Source: Candidatus Scatomorpha stercorigallinarum (GTDB lineage: Bacteria; Bacillota_A; Clostridia; Oscillospirales; Oscillospiraceae). Taken from it: a stretch of 7,206 bases of DNA. The notes under the pieces were generated by a model. The model did no database searches and had not been told where the DNA came from. It saw only the letters and a program-made list of their open reading frames with translations. Of the stretch, positions 1-5,121 are shown one piece after another. Each line of letters starts with the position of its first letter. Position 1 is the stretch's first letter. Position numbers and translations under genes: made by a program. Location: NCBI GenBank assembly GCA_018713375.1, contig DVOV01000021.1, positions 1 to 7,206 on the forward strand. Reading direction: 5' to 3'.

Positions 1-453
1 GCCCTCATAGGAGAGGTACTGCCCGTCCGTCTCGCGGACGGCGGCGAGCATCTTCTGCCAGTAGGCGTCAAAGTCCGCGCCCCACTTTTCGCGCAGCTCG
101 TCCTCCGTGGCGTAGGCCTTGCAGCAGCCGGGGTCGGTGCAGACGTCGGCCTCCGGGTGGTTGGCGTTCACCGTGCGCGTGCGGCTGAGGATGAAGCTGC
201 GCGCGGCCACGGCCTGGGCCTTCAGGGCGTCCGGCTCGAAGAGCGCGGGCATCTCCGCCGCCACCACCCCCGGCAGGTATGAGGCCATGTCCACCGTATG
301 CACCTCGCCATCCATGAGGACGGTGAACACCGTCTCCGCGTCCGCGCCGGGCGTGGCGGAGGGCCCCTCCGGCGCCGCGCCGGGGGCGAGCAGCAGCGGC
401 AGGGCGAGGGCGATGGCAAGGCAGACGAGCGCCGCGGCGACGATAGTCTTCAT
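1..453 (-). CDS. spoIID: Stage II sporulation protein D (SpoIID), N-terminal 151 residues, cut by window edge
   Basis: SpoIID is a membrane-anchored peptidoglycan lytic transglycosylase that acts with SpoIIP and SpoIIM to thin septal wall during engulfment in endospore formers. The reverse-strand frame opens at the ATG at 453, preceded by a GGGAGGT ribosome binding site 8 bases upstream, and stays open to base 1. Residues 3-23 form one hydrophobic N-terminal anchor. Residues 59-90 carry the SpoIID/LytB core (YLPGVVAAEMPALFEPDALK, then AQAVAARSF); E67 in the AEMP motif matches the catalytic glutamate of the family. Residues 99-114 hold the Cys/His-rich segment (H99, C105, C110, C111), which corresponds to the zinc-binding region described for clostridial SpoIID; the usual HC pair is CC here. 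Family members are about 300-350 residues, so roughly half is missing beyond the edge. The gene is divergent from the membrane-protein gene at 555. I see no convincing sigma-E promoter. Generic SpoIID/LytB-domain proteins are the alternative, but the CTDPGCCKAY segment favours SpoIID. Confidence 0.9.
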   Translation of the reverse strand, partial: MKTIVAAALVCLAIALALPLLLAPGAAPEGPSATPGADAETVFTVLMDGEVHTVDMASYLPGVVAAEMPALFEPDALKAQAVAARSFILSRTRTVNANHPEADVCTDPGCCKAYATEDELREKWGADFDAYWQKMLAAVRETDGQYLSYEG

Positions 454-470
454 GGCTGTACCTCCCGTGC

Positions 471-500
471 TTGACTTATGCCGTCAAAAAGGTATACAAT
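471..500 (+). promoter_or_regulatory. Candidate sigma-A promoter P1 for the membrane-protein gene
   Basis: TTGACT at 471-476 is followed after 18 bases by TACAAT at 495-500; the overlapping TATACA at 493-498 gives a 16-base spacer. Transcription would start near 507, leaving a leader of about 48 bases before the ATG at 555. It lies in the 101-base region divergent from spoIID, whose ribosome binding site ends just to its left. This is sequence similarity only. Confidence 0.55.
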
Positions 501-503
501 GCT

Positions 504-531
504 TTGATAGCGGCTCTGCCGCCGGTATATT
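504..531 (+). promoter_or_regulatory. Candidate second sigma-A promoter P2 for the membrane-protein gene
   Basis: TTGATA at 504-509 and TATATT at 526-531 are separated by 16 bases, each matching five of six consensus positions. Initiation would fall near 538, giving a leader of about 17 bases. It overlaps the initially transcribed region of the upstream candidate, so the two would be tandem or alternative. The sequence alone does not show which is used. Confidence 0.4.
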
Positions 532-554
532 CTATATGGACAGGAACGGGATAT

Positions 555-1514
555 ATGCGTAACAACGCCTTGACGATATGCTGCGGCGTCTGCGTGGCGG
601 GCGCTTTCGGCGTTTTCACCCGCTGGATGCAGGACCTGACCGCCTTTGACGAGCACGGGCTCTATGTGCGCGGAAACATCTGGGGAGCGGTGCTGCTGCT
701 GCTCTGCATCGCGGCGGCCGGCGCCATGCTGGGCGCCATCTGGTACCTCAAAAACCACGAGCGTCTGGTGTCGCCCGCCGGCTTCGGCGCGGCGCACGCC
801 GGCGGCGGCGTTATCCGCCGCGCAGCCTGGCTCATCATCGCCGTTTTCATGGCCGTGGCCTGCTTCGCCCTGCTGCTGACGGCGGGCAGCAGCCAGTACG
901 CCTCCCTGCTGCGCGTGCTCGCGCTGCTGGGCCTGCTGGCGGACGCCGGCTTCGCCGGCATGGCCGCCGCCGGCGGCCGCGGTGAAAAGGAAAGCAGCGG
1001 GGCCTCGCCCCTGGTCTGCCTGGCCTGCGTGCTGCCCGTGGCCTTCTGCTGCTTCTGGCTGGTGGTCAGCTACCGGCAGGATGCCGCCACCGCCGTCGTC
1101 TGGCGCTACGGGCCGGAGATCAGCGCCATCGCCTGCTCGCTGCTGGCCTTTTATTACCTGGCCGGGCACGCCTTCGGCCGCCCGCGGGCCTATACGGCCA
1201 TGTTTTTCTGCGCCTGCGGGGCCTTCCTCTGCTTCACCGCTCTGCCGGGCAGCCGCCTGATGGCGCTGCAGCTGCTGCTGGCGGGCAGCGCGCTGATGCA
1301 GCTCTTTTTCCTCGCTTCGCTGGCCGCCAACCTGCGCCGCGCGCCGGAGGCGGTCCCCCGGGAGGCGGAGGAGGAGCCGGACGCGCCGCCGGCGCAGCCG
1401 CCGGAGGAGTTCGGCACCCTTGACGACGCGCTGCGCGCCGAGCGCGAGGACGAGGAGTTCGCCGGCAGCTTCGTGGAGTACGACCCCGGCGAGCCGCGGC
1501 AAAAAAACCGTTGA
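555..1514 (+). CDS. Polytopic membrane protein of unknown function, 319 aa
   Basis: I do not recognise a named family. The protein has about eight hydrophobic segments (near residues 5-23, 43-63, 89-109, 117-139, 152-172, 188-205, 211-230 and 235-257). They are followed by a hydrophilic, strongly acidic tail (about 260-319), which by the positive-inside rule is probably cytoplasmic after RR at 261-262. Thirteen cysteines lie mostly inside the membrane segments. Charged residues within the helices are few, so no transport motif can be proposed. The ATG at 555 is chosen because a GGAACGGG purine stretch precedes it and a candidate promoter covers the upstream in-frame TTG at 471. It is divergent from spoIID, and its stop codon overlaps the -35 box of the rpmH promoter, so it is likely a single-gene transcript with possible read-through. 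A sporulation role is conceivable from the neighbour alone and is not supported by any motif. Confidence 0.75.
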   Translation: MRNNALTICCGVCVAGAFGVFTRWMQDLTAFDEHGLYVRGNIWGAVLLLLCIAAAGAMLGAIWYLKNHERLVSPAGFGAAHAGGGVIRRAAWLIIAVFMAVACFALLLTAGSSQYASLLRVLALLGLLADAGFAGMAAAGGRGEKESSGASPLVCLACVLPVAFCCFWLVVSYRQDAATAVVWRYGPEISAIACSLLAFYYLAGHAFGRPRAYTAMFFCACGAFLCFTALPGSRLMALQLLLAGSALMQLFFLASLAANLRRAPEAVPREAEEEPDAPPAQPPEEFGTLDDALRAEREDEEFAGSFVEYDPGEPRQKNR

Positions 1515-1539
1515 CAGGAGCGCCGCGGTTTTATATAAT
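1511..1539 (+). promoter_or_regulatory. Consensus sigma-A promoter of the rpmH operon
   Basis: TTGACA at 1511-1516, a 17-base spacer and TATAAT at 1534-1539 match the housekeeping consensus at all twelve positions with ideal spacing. The -35 box contains the TGA stop of the upstream gene at 1512-1514. Initiation is expected near 1546. A promoter this strong fits the need for L34 and RNase P protein in fast growth. Confidence 0.92.
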
Positions 1540-1546
1540 AGCCGTT

Positions 1547-1638
1547 GCCGCGCCTTCGGGAGCGGCTAAAGAAGTCAACTACAGCGGCCGGCAAAGCCGC
1601 GCCGCCGTTGAGTATAACACCGGAAAGGATGTATAAAA
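1547..1638 (+). promoter_or_regulatory. Structured 5' leader of rpmH with UUCG hairpin at the transcript start
   Basis: The first transcribed bases can fold into a hairpin: GCCGC (1547-1551) pairs with GCGGC (1562-1566), and an inner C1553-C1554/G1559-G1560 stem is capped by a UUCG tetraloop, with one G-A mismatch between. A second inverted repeat follows: GCGGC at 1584-1588 can pair with GCCGC at 1596-1600 or 1601-1605, and TCAAC (1575-1579) with GTTGA (1607-1611). The ribosome binding site, AAAGGA at 1624-1629, lies outside both. A 5'-terminal hairpin could protect the mRNA from 5'-end-dependent decay. I do not recognise a named leader family. Confidence 0.5.
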
Positions 1639-1773
1639 ATGGTTCGCACCTATCAGCCCAAGAAACGCCAGAGGAAAAAAGAGCACGGCTTCCGCAAGAG
1701 GATGGCCAACCGCAACGGCCGCAAGGTCCTTGCCCGCCGCCGCGCGAAGGGCCGCGCCAAGCTCAGCTACTGA
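1639..1773 (+). CDS. rpmH: 50S ribosomal protein L34
   Basis: L34 is a small, highly basic protein of the large ribosomal subunit that binds 23S rRNA. The 44-residue product is the standard full length. It carries the family signature: [20 protein letters not shown] at the start, [15 protein letters not shown] in the middle and the terminal KGRAKLSY. The ATG at 1639 follows AAAGGA by nine bases and gives the canonical N-terminus. It is the first gene after the consensus promoter at 1511. Rnase P protein follows after 94 bases, as in most bacteria. Confidence 0.98.
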   Translation: MVRTYQPKKRQRKKEHGFRKRMANRNGRKVLARRRAKGRAKLSY

Positions 1774-1815
1774 GTGAGGCCGCAAGGGGGCAAAAACAAT
1801 AACGTATGACCCATC

Positions 1816-1840
1816 AGGGGCGGCCTATGACCGCCCTTTG
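1816..1840 (+). terminator. Intergenic hairpin between rpmH and rnpA, possible partial terminator
   Basis: AGGGGCGG (1816-1823) pairs with CCGCCCTT (1831-1838) in an eight-base stem (one G-U pair) with a seven-base loop, followed by only three consecutive T residues (1837-1839, partly in the stem). That is too short a T tract for an efficient intrinsic terminator, so leaky termination or an mRNA processing or stabilising end is more likely. It would let the cell make more rpmH message than downstream message. The end of the ribosomal protein transcript is known to be controlled in other bacteria, but here the role is inferred. Confidence 0.45.
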
Positions 1841-1867
1841 TGCGGTTTCGGCGCTTTCAGGAAGGGA

Positions 1868-2224
1868 ATGCTGTTGGACTTCACAGAATCGCTGCGGCGC
1901 AACAACGACTTCCGCCGCGCGTATTCGCGGGGCAGGAGCGCCGCGGAGAAGTGCCTGGTAGTATATGCCAAGCGCAACGGCTCGCGCGGCAACCGGCTGG
2001 GGCTCACCGTCTCGGCCAAGATCGGCTGCGCCGTGGTGCGCAACCGCATACGCCGCCGCCTGCGGGAGATCTACCGCCTGCACGAGGGCGATTTCCGCCG
2101 CGGGTACGACATCGTGGTCGTCGCGCGCCACCGCGCGGCGCAGGCTGAGTACGCCCGCCTGGAGCGGGAACTGCTGCGCGCGGCCGCGGAGCTGAAGCTG
2201 CTCGCGGAGGAGGCGGAGGCGTGA
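1868..2224 (+). CDS. rnpA: Ribonuclease P protein component
   Basis: RnpA is the protein cofactor of RNase P; with the catalytic RNA it removes the 5' leader of precursor tRNAs. The 118-residue basic protein has the conserved N-terminal block [15 protein letters not shown] (8-22), the [11 protein letters not shown] strand-helix region (43-53) and the RNR signature [15 protein letters not shown] (56-70), followed by GYDIVVVAR (79-87). Length is normal for the family. The start is uncertain: ATG at 1868 is only about three bases after AGGAAGG, and an in-frame TTG at 1874 has better spacing. An upstream TTG at 1838 lies in the intergenic hairpin and is unlikely. The stop overlaps the GTG of yidD by four bases (GTGA), indicating translational coupling. 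Confidence 0.96.
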   Translation: MLLDFTESLRRNNDFRRAYSRGRSAAEKCLVVYAKRNGSRGNRLGLTVSAKIGCAVVRNRIRRRLREIYRLHEGDFRRGYDIVVVARHRAAQAEYARLERELLRAAAELKLLAEEAEA

Positions 2225-2439
2225 AAAAGCTCATGCTCGCCGCCATACGCTTCTACCGCCGGCGCATCTCGCCGCTGACGCCGCCCTGCTGCCGTTTCGT
2301 GCCCACCTGCTCGCAGTACGCGCTGGAGGCCATTGAAAAATACGGCGCGCTCAAGGGCGGCTGGCTGGCGCTGCGGCGCATCTGCCGCTGCCACCCCTTC
2401 CATTTCGGTGAGCACGAGTTCTATGACCCCGTGCCCTGA
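2221..2439 (+). CDS. yidD: Membrane protein insertion efficiency factor YidD
   Basis: YidD is a small membrane-associated protein that assists YidC/Sec-dependent insertion of inner-membrane proteins; its mechanism is not fully defined. The 72-residue product shows the family signature [19 protein letters not shown] (24-42), then [15 protein letters not shown] (46-60) and the C-terminal FYDPVP. Cysteines at 23, 24, 30, 55 and 57 include those conserved in the family. An amphipathic basic N-terminus ([14 protein letters not shown]) probably contacts the membrane. The GTG start shares GTGA with the end of rnpA and is preceded by GGAGG, so it depends on translation of rnpA. The gene sits directly before yidC, its functional partner, with 46 bases between. 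Confidence 0.97.
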   Translation: MKKLMLAAIRFYRRRISPLTPPCCRFVPTCSQYALEAIEKYGALKGGWLALRRICRCHPFHFGEHEFYDPVP

Positions 2440-2485
2440 TATCCCCCGGCGCGGCTCACTTACGACCCACTGAGGAGACAAAGAC

Positions 2486-3781
2486 ATGCTTGATGCGATA
2501 GCAACACCGTTTGGCTGGCTGATGCGTCAGTTCTATGCGCTGACGGGCAACTTCGGCCTGGCCGTTATCCTCTTCTCGCTCGCTGTCACCATCGTGCTGC
2601 TGCCCTTCATGGCCAAGAGCAAGAAGGGCATGATGCGCATGACGCGCCTGCAGCCCAAGCTGATGGAGCTGCAGAAAAAGCACGAGGGCAACCAGCAGAA
2701 GCTCAACGAGGAGATCGCAAAGCTCTACCGCCAGGAGAAGGCCAGCCCCATGGGCGGCTGCCTCTGGACCCTGCTGCCCTTCCCCATCCTGCTCGCCCTC
2801 TACCGCGCGGTCATCAAACCGCTGACCATCGTGATGGGCGTCCCGGACGAGCTGCTGGCCGAGGGCGGCGCGCTGCTCAACCGCCTCAACGAGCTGGGCT
2901 TCTCCCTGGCCGAGGGGGCGAACTCCTACTACGCTCAAATCTACCAGTCGGAGTTCATCACCGCCAACTTTGACCAGTTCGCCGGCATCTCGGACAAGCT
3001 GATACCCATGGACTTCAACTTCCTGGGGCTCAACCTGGCCGCCACGCCCAACTGGCACTTCTGGGCCTTCGACTTTTCCGAGGGCGTCTGGCCCGTCATC
3101 GGCCTGTTCCTCATCCCCATCATCTCCACGGCGCTGAGCTACCTCTCGATGTACATCAGCCAGAAGGTAAACGCCACCACCGCCACCACCGCCCAGGCCC
3201 AGAGCACGAACAAAATGATGCTCTGGATGATGCCTCTGATGTCCCTCTGGCTGGGCTTCACCCTGCCCGCCGCCATGGGCATCTACTGGATCATGAACAG
3301 CATCACCGGCATCATCCGCGACACGGGGCTCACCGCTTACTATAAGAAGAAGCTGGACGCCGAGGACGCCGTGCGCCGCGCGGAGGAGCGCGAGCGCGAG
3401 GAGGAGCTGGAGCGCAAACGGCAGGAGACCGAGCGCCTGCGCGCGATGAACGCCACCACGGTGAACAAGAACACCAGCAAGAAAAAGCAGCAGGCCCAGG
3501 CCGCCCAGGCCAATACCGAGCGCAAAGCGGCCGCCGAGCGCGAAGAGCGCGCCGCCCGCCGCGAGCGCCGTGGCGTCAAGGAGGAGGAAAAGCCCGCCTC
3601 CCAGGTCGGCAACCGCCGCTATGCGCGCGGCCGCGCCTATGTCGCCGACCGCTTCACCAACCCCGAGGGGGCCGAGGAGGCCACCGCGGCCGCCGCGGCC
3701 GAGAGCGAGTTCGGCGAGAGCATCGACCCGGATGTGCCGGAAGCTGTGGAAACGGCCGCCCGGGATGAGAGTCAGGAGTAA
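2486..3781 (+). CDS. yidC: Membrane protein insertase YidC/OxaA, 431 aa, with long charged tail
   Basis: YidC inserts and folds proteins in the cytoplasmic membrane, alone or with SecYEG. Five membrane segments are visible (about 22-43, 90-110, 200-220, 244-262 and 263-279). A charged cytoplasmic hairpin (45-87, QPKLMELQKKHEGNQQKLNE) lies between the first two, and PMGGCLW plus PFPILLALYRAV mark the second helix. The clostridial form begins directly at MLDAIATPFGWLM with no lipoprotein signal. The ATG at 2486 follows TGAGGAGA by seven bases. The conserved positive residue of the hydrophilic groove in the first helix (Arg in Bacillus SpoIIIJ) aligns by eye with T35 in ILFSLAVTIVLLPF. The tail (about 287-431) is basic and coiled-coil-like, then Ala/Glu-rich and acidic, and much longer than in Bacillus proteins; such tails are thought to contact ribosomes. 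The loop at 113-200 is also long. The gene is seven bases upstream of jag. Confidence 0.97.
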   Translation: MLDAIATPFGWLMRQFYALTGNFGLAVILFSLAVTIVLLPFMAKSKKGMMRMTRLQPKLMELQKKHEGNQQKLNEEIAKLYRQEKASPMGGCLWTLLPFPILLALYRAVIKPLTIVMGVPDELLAEGGALLNRLNELGFSLAEGANSYYAQIYQSEFITANFDQFAGISDKLIPMDFNFLGLNLAATPNWHFWAFDFSEGVWPVIGLFLIPIISTALSYLSMYISQKVNATTATTAQAQSTNKMMLWMMPLMSLWLGFTLPAAMGIYWIMNSITGIIRDTGLTAYYKKKLDAEDAVRRAEEREREEELERKRQETERLRAMNATTVNKNTSKKKQQAQAAQANTERKAAAEREERAARRERRGVKEEEKPASQVGNRRYARGRAYVADRFTNPEGAEEATAAAAAESEFGESIDPDVPEAVETAARDESQE

Positions 3782-3787
3782 TCGAAT

Positions 3788-4594
3788 ATGAAGAAATATC
3801 TGGAGAAATCCGGCAAGACAGAGGACGAGGCCCTCGCCGCCGCGCTGGCGGAGCTGGGCCTGGACCGCGACGACGTGTCCGTGGAGATCGTCGCCCGCGC
3901 CAAGAGCGGCTTCCTCGGCATCGGGGCCTCCCCGGCCGTGGTGCGCGTGGAGTACGAAGCGCCGGACGAGCCGGTAAAGAGCGCCGAGCCGGCCGCGGAG
4001 AGCGTGAAGAGCGCCCCGCGCCGCCCGAAAGCGGAGAGCGCCGCCGCGCCCACGGCCAAAGCCGGGCCCCCCGCGCCCAAATACGCCGGCGAGGGCGTGA
4101 AGGCCGACACCGAGCGCTTCCTCACTGGGCTCCTCGAGCGCATGGGCATCACGGCGGAGATCGACATCCGCGACCGCGAGAACGGCGGCCTGCTGGTGGA
4201 GCTCTCCGGCCCGGGCATGGGCGCCGTCATCGGCCGCCGGGGCGAGACGCTGGACGCCATCCAGCACCTGACGAACTACGTCGTCAACCGCGGCAGCGAC
4301 AAGCGCTGCCACATCAGCGTGGACGCGGAGAGCTACCGCGCCAAGCGCGAGGAGAGCCTGGTGCATCTGGCGGAGAAAATGGCCGCCAAGGTGCTCAAGT
4401 ACAAGCGCTCCATGGCGCTGGAGCCCATGAACTCCTATGAGCGCCACGTGATACACACCGCGCTGCAGAACTTCGAGGGCGTCTCCACCAGCTCCACGGG
4501 CACGGAGCCCAACCGCCGCGTGGTGATATCCTACGAGCGCAGCGCCGCCAGGAACAACGACAGCAGCCGCCCGCAGAGCCGCGAGTGGAGCTGA
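3788..4594 (+). CDS. jag: Jag/KhpB RNA-binding protein (Jag-N, KH, R3H)
   Basis: Jag, also called KhpB or EloR, is an RNA-binding protein that with KhpA affects cell division, elongation and mRNA levels in Gram-positive bacteria. Three parts are visible in 268 residues. Residues 1-55 are the Jag-N domain with its signature KSGFLGIGASPAVVRVEY. Residues 58-103 are an Ala/Pro/Lys-rich linker. Residues 104-178 are a KH domain with the GRRG (149-152) nucleic-acid-binding loop before ETLDAIQHLTNYVVN. The R3H domain follows (about 185-250) with the R-x3-H motif at R219 and H223 and ending EPNRRVVISYE. Length and order are typical. The ATG at 3788 follows AGGAG at 3774-3778, inside the end of yidC, so the two are translationally close. 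Position after yidC matches many Firmicutes. The C-terminal tail after 251 is short and polar. Confidence 0.97.
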   Translation: MKKYLEKSGKTEDEALAAALAELGLDRDDVSVEIVARAKSGFLGIGASPAVVRVEYEAPDEPVKSAEPAAESVKSAPRRPKAESAAAPTAKAGPPAPKYAGEGVKADTERFLTGLLERMGITAEIDIRDRENGGLLVELSGPGMGAVIGRRGETLDAIQHLTNYVVNRGSDKRCHISVDAESYRAKREESLVHLAEKMAAKVLKYKRSMALEPMNSYERHVIHTALQNFEGVSTSSTGTEPNRRVVISYERSAARNNDSSRPQSREWS

Positions 4595-4614
4595 AGACCG
4601 CGGAGGTGACCGGC

Positions 4615-4851
4615 ATGATATACGAGACCGTGCGCGAGCTGCTCGCGCATCAGCTGGAGATCGACCCGGCCCAGATCGGGCCGCAGACCGACATCCTCGA
4701 GGACCTGGGCGCCGATTCGCTCGACATCGTGGAGCTCGTGATGGCCATCGAGGAGGAGTACGACATCGTGATCACCGACGAGCGCGCCGCCAATGTGCGC
4801 ACCGTCGAACAGCTCGTGGAGATGCTCGAGGGCATCCTCGGCAGCAAATGA
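4615..4851 (+). CDS. Acyl carrier protein, last gene of the rpmH operon
   Basis: Acyl carrier proteins hold growing acyl chains on a 4'-phosphopantetheine arm during fatty acid or polyketide-type synthesis. The acidic 78-residue product has the attachment motif LGADSLD with the modified serine at S35, helix II DSLDIVELVMAIEEEYDIVI, and the EQLVEMLEGI C-terminal helix. The ATG at 4615 is chosen because the GGAGGTGA at 4602-4609 is a full anti-16S match five bases upstream; an in-frame GTG at 4585, inside jag, would add ten unrelated residues. It lies 20 bases after jag and ends before a strong terminator, so it belongs to the rpmH-jag transcript. This position is unusual: acpP normally sits with fab genes, and mnmE often follows jag. 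It may be the fatty-acid ACP or a secondary one; the sequence does not decide, so I give no gene symbol. Confidence 0.95.
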   Translation: MIYETVRELLAHQLEIDPAQIGPQTDILEDLGADSLDIVELVMAIEEEYDIVITDERAANVRTVEQLVEMLEGILGSK

Positions 4852-4892
4852 ATCCCCTGCCCGCCAGGCGGCGCAGGAACACATGATCGGCC

Positions 4893-4929
4893 GCTCCGGG
4901 GCGCATCGCTGCGCCCCGGAGCTTTCTTT
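4893..4929 (+). terminator. Rho-independent terminator of the rpmH-acp operon
   Basis: GCTCCGGGGCGCA (4893-4905) pairs perfectly with TGCGCCCCGGAGC (4910-4922): a 13-bp GC-rich stem with a four-base TCGC loop, followed by TTTCTTTG. It starts 42 bases after the ACP stop and lies upstream of the next promoter at 4944, so it separates the two transcription units. Confidence 0.9.
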
Positions 4930-4943
4930 GCGCCCGCCGGGGC

Positions 4944-4972
4944 TTGACAAATCGCCACCGCCGTGACAGAAT
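4944..4972 (+). promoter_or_regulatory. Sigma-A promoter of the TM1266-ABC transporter operon
   Basis: TTGACA at 4944-4949 matches consensus exactly; 17 bases later CAGAAT at 4967-4972 matches four of six -10 positions, including the key A at position two and the final T. Start of transcription would be near 4979, exactly where the structured leader begins. It sits just downstream of the previous terminator. Confidence 0.75.
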
Positions 4973-4978
4973 ATCATC

Positions 4979-5101
4979 GCCCGAGCCGGGAGCTTCCCCT
5001 TCCGGCGAGGCCGCCTGTGACCGCTGACGCCCGAACCGCGCTTTGGGCGGAAGCAACGCCGCTATGCCGGCGCAGCCATGCCATGGGCATGGCATTTTTT
5101 G
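4979..5101 (+). promoter_or_regulatory. Structured leader RNA, transcription-attenuating riboswitch candidate (possibly Moco class)
   Basis: The leader holds a GCCGG/CCGGC stem (4985-4989 with 5002-5006), a CGCCC/GGGCG stem (5028-5032 with 5045-5049), and possible closing CGCC/GGCG pairing (4978-4981 with 5069-5072). Between them are conserved-looking blocks such as GCCGCCTGTGACCGC (5010-5024) and GGAAGCAACGCC (5049-5060). It ends in an intrinsic terminator (5075-5101). Bases 5061-5068 (GCTATGCC) nearly repeat the 5' arm of that terminator and can pair with its 3' arm, a ready-made antiterminator. This is riboswitch architecture. From memory of family features, not an alignment, the single-stranded blocks and neighbourhood point to the molybdenum-cofactor class (Rfam RF01055). 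No TPP, cobalamin, FMN, SAM, glycine or ZTP signature is visible. The riboswitch-like nature is fairly secure; the ligand is not. Confidence 0.65.
5075..5101 (+). terminator. Intrinsic terminator inside the leader (attenuator)
   Basis: GCCATGCC (5075-5082) pairs with GGCATGGC (5086-5093) in an eight-base perfect stem with a three-base loop, followed by ATTTTTTG with six consecutive T residues. It lies only 21 bases before the TM1266-family start codon and downstream of that gene's promoter, so it must regulate rather than end a transcript. Confidence 0.88.
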
Positions 5102-5121
5102 TTGTCTGGGAGGGCGCAAGC

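Noticed and set aside
471..554. Upstream TTG start for the membrane protein, adding 28 residues
   Set aside because: The added part overlies candidate sigma-A promoters (471-531) and lacks a ribosome binding site; the ATG at 555 begins right before the first helix.
450..1502. A 350-codon minus-strand open frame opposite the membrane-protein gene
   Set aside because: The composition is Gln/Gly/Ala/Arg/His-rich and without hydrophobic or domain structure, while the plus strand has eight coherent membrane helices, a promoter and a start.
1613..1618. TATAAC as a second -10 box for rpmH
   Set aside because: No acceptable -35 element stands 16-18 bases upstream, and it lies within the leader of a far stronger promoter.
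1774..1867. A replication origin or DnaA boxes near rpmH
   Set aside because: No TTATCCACA-like 9-mers or AT-rich unwinding region are visible here or in 454-554; the gap holds only a hairpin and the rnpA ribosome binding site.
2456..4456. A 666-codon open frame on the minus strand covering yidC and jag
   Set aside because: The plus-strand frames encode unmistakable YidC and Jag. The reverse frame has low-complexity Gly/Ala/Leu/Arg/His composition with no family signature, as expected when high-GC third positions suppress stop codons.
4979..5101. TPP riboswitch, considered because SsuA/THI5-like transporters can import thiamine precursors
   Set aside because: The CUGAGA and the other conserved thi-box element are not present in the leader.
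4963..5121. Upstream GTG start for the TM1266 protein, adding 53 residues
   Set aside because: It would begin inside the promoter -10 region and translate through the structured leader and terminator; TM1266 proteins normally begin near the residues encoded at 5122.
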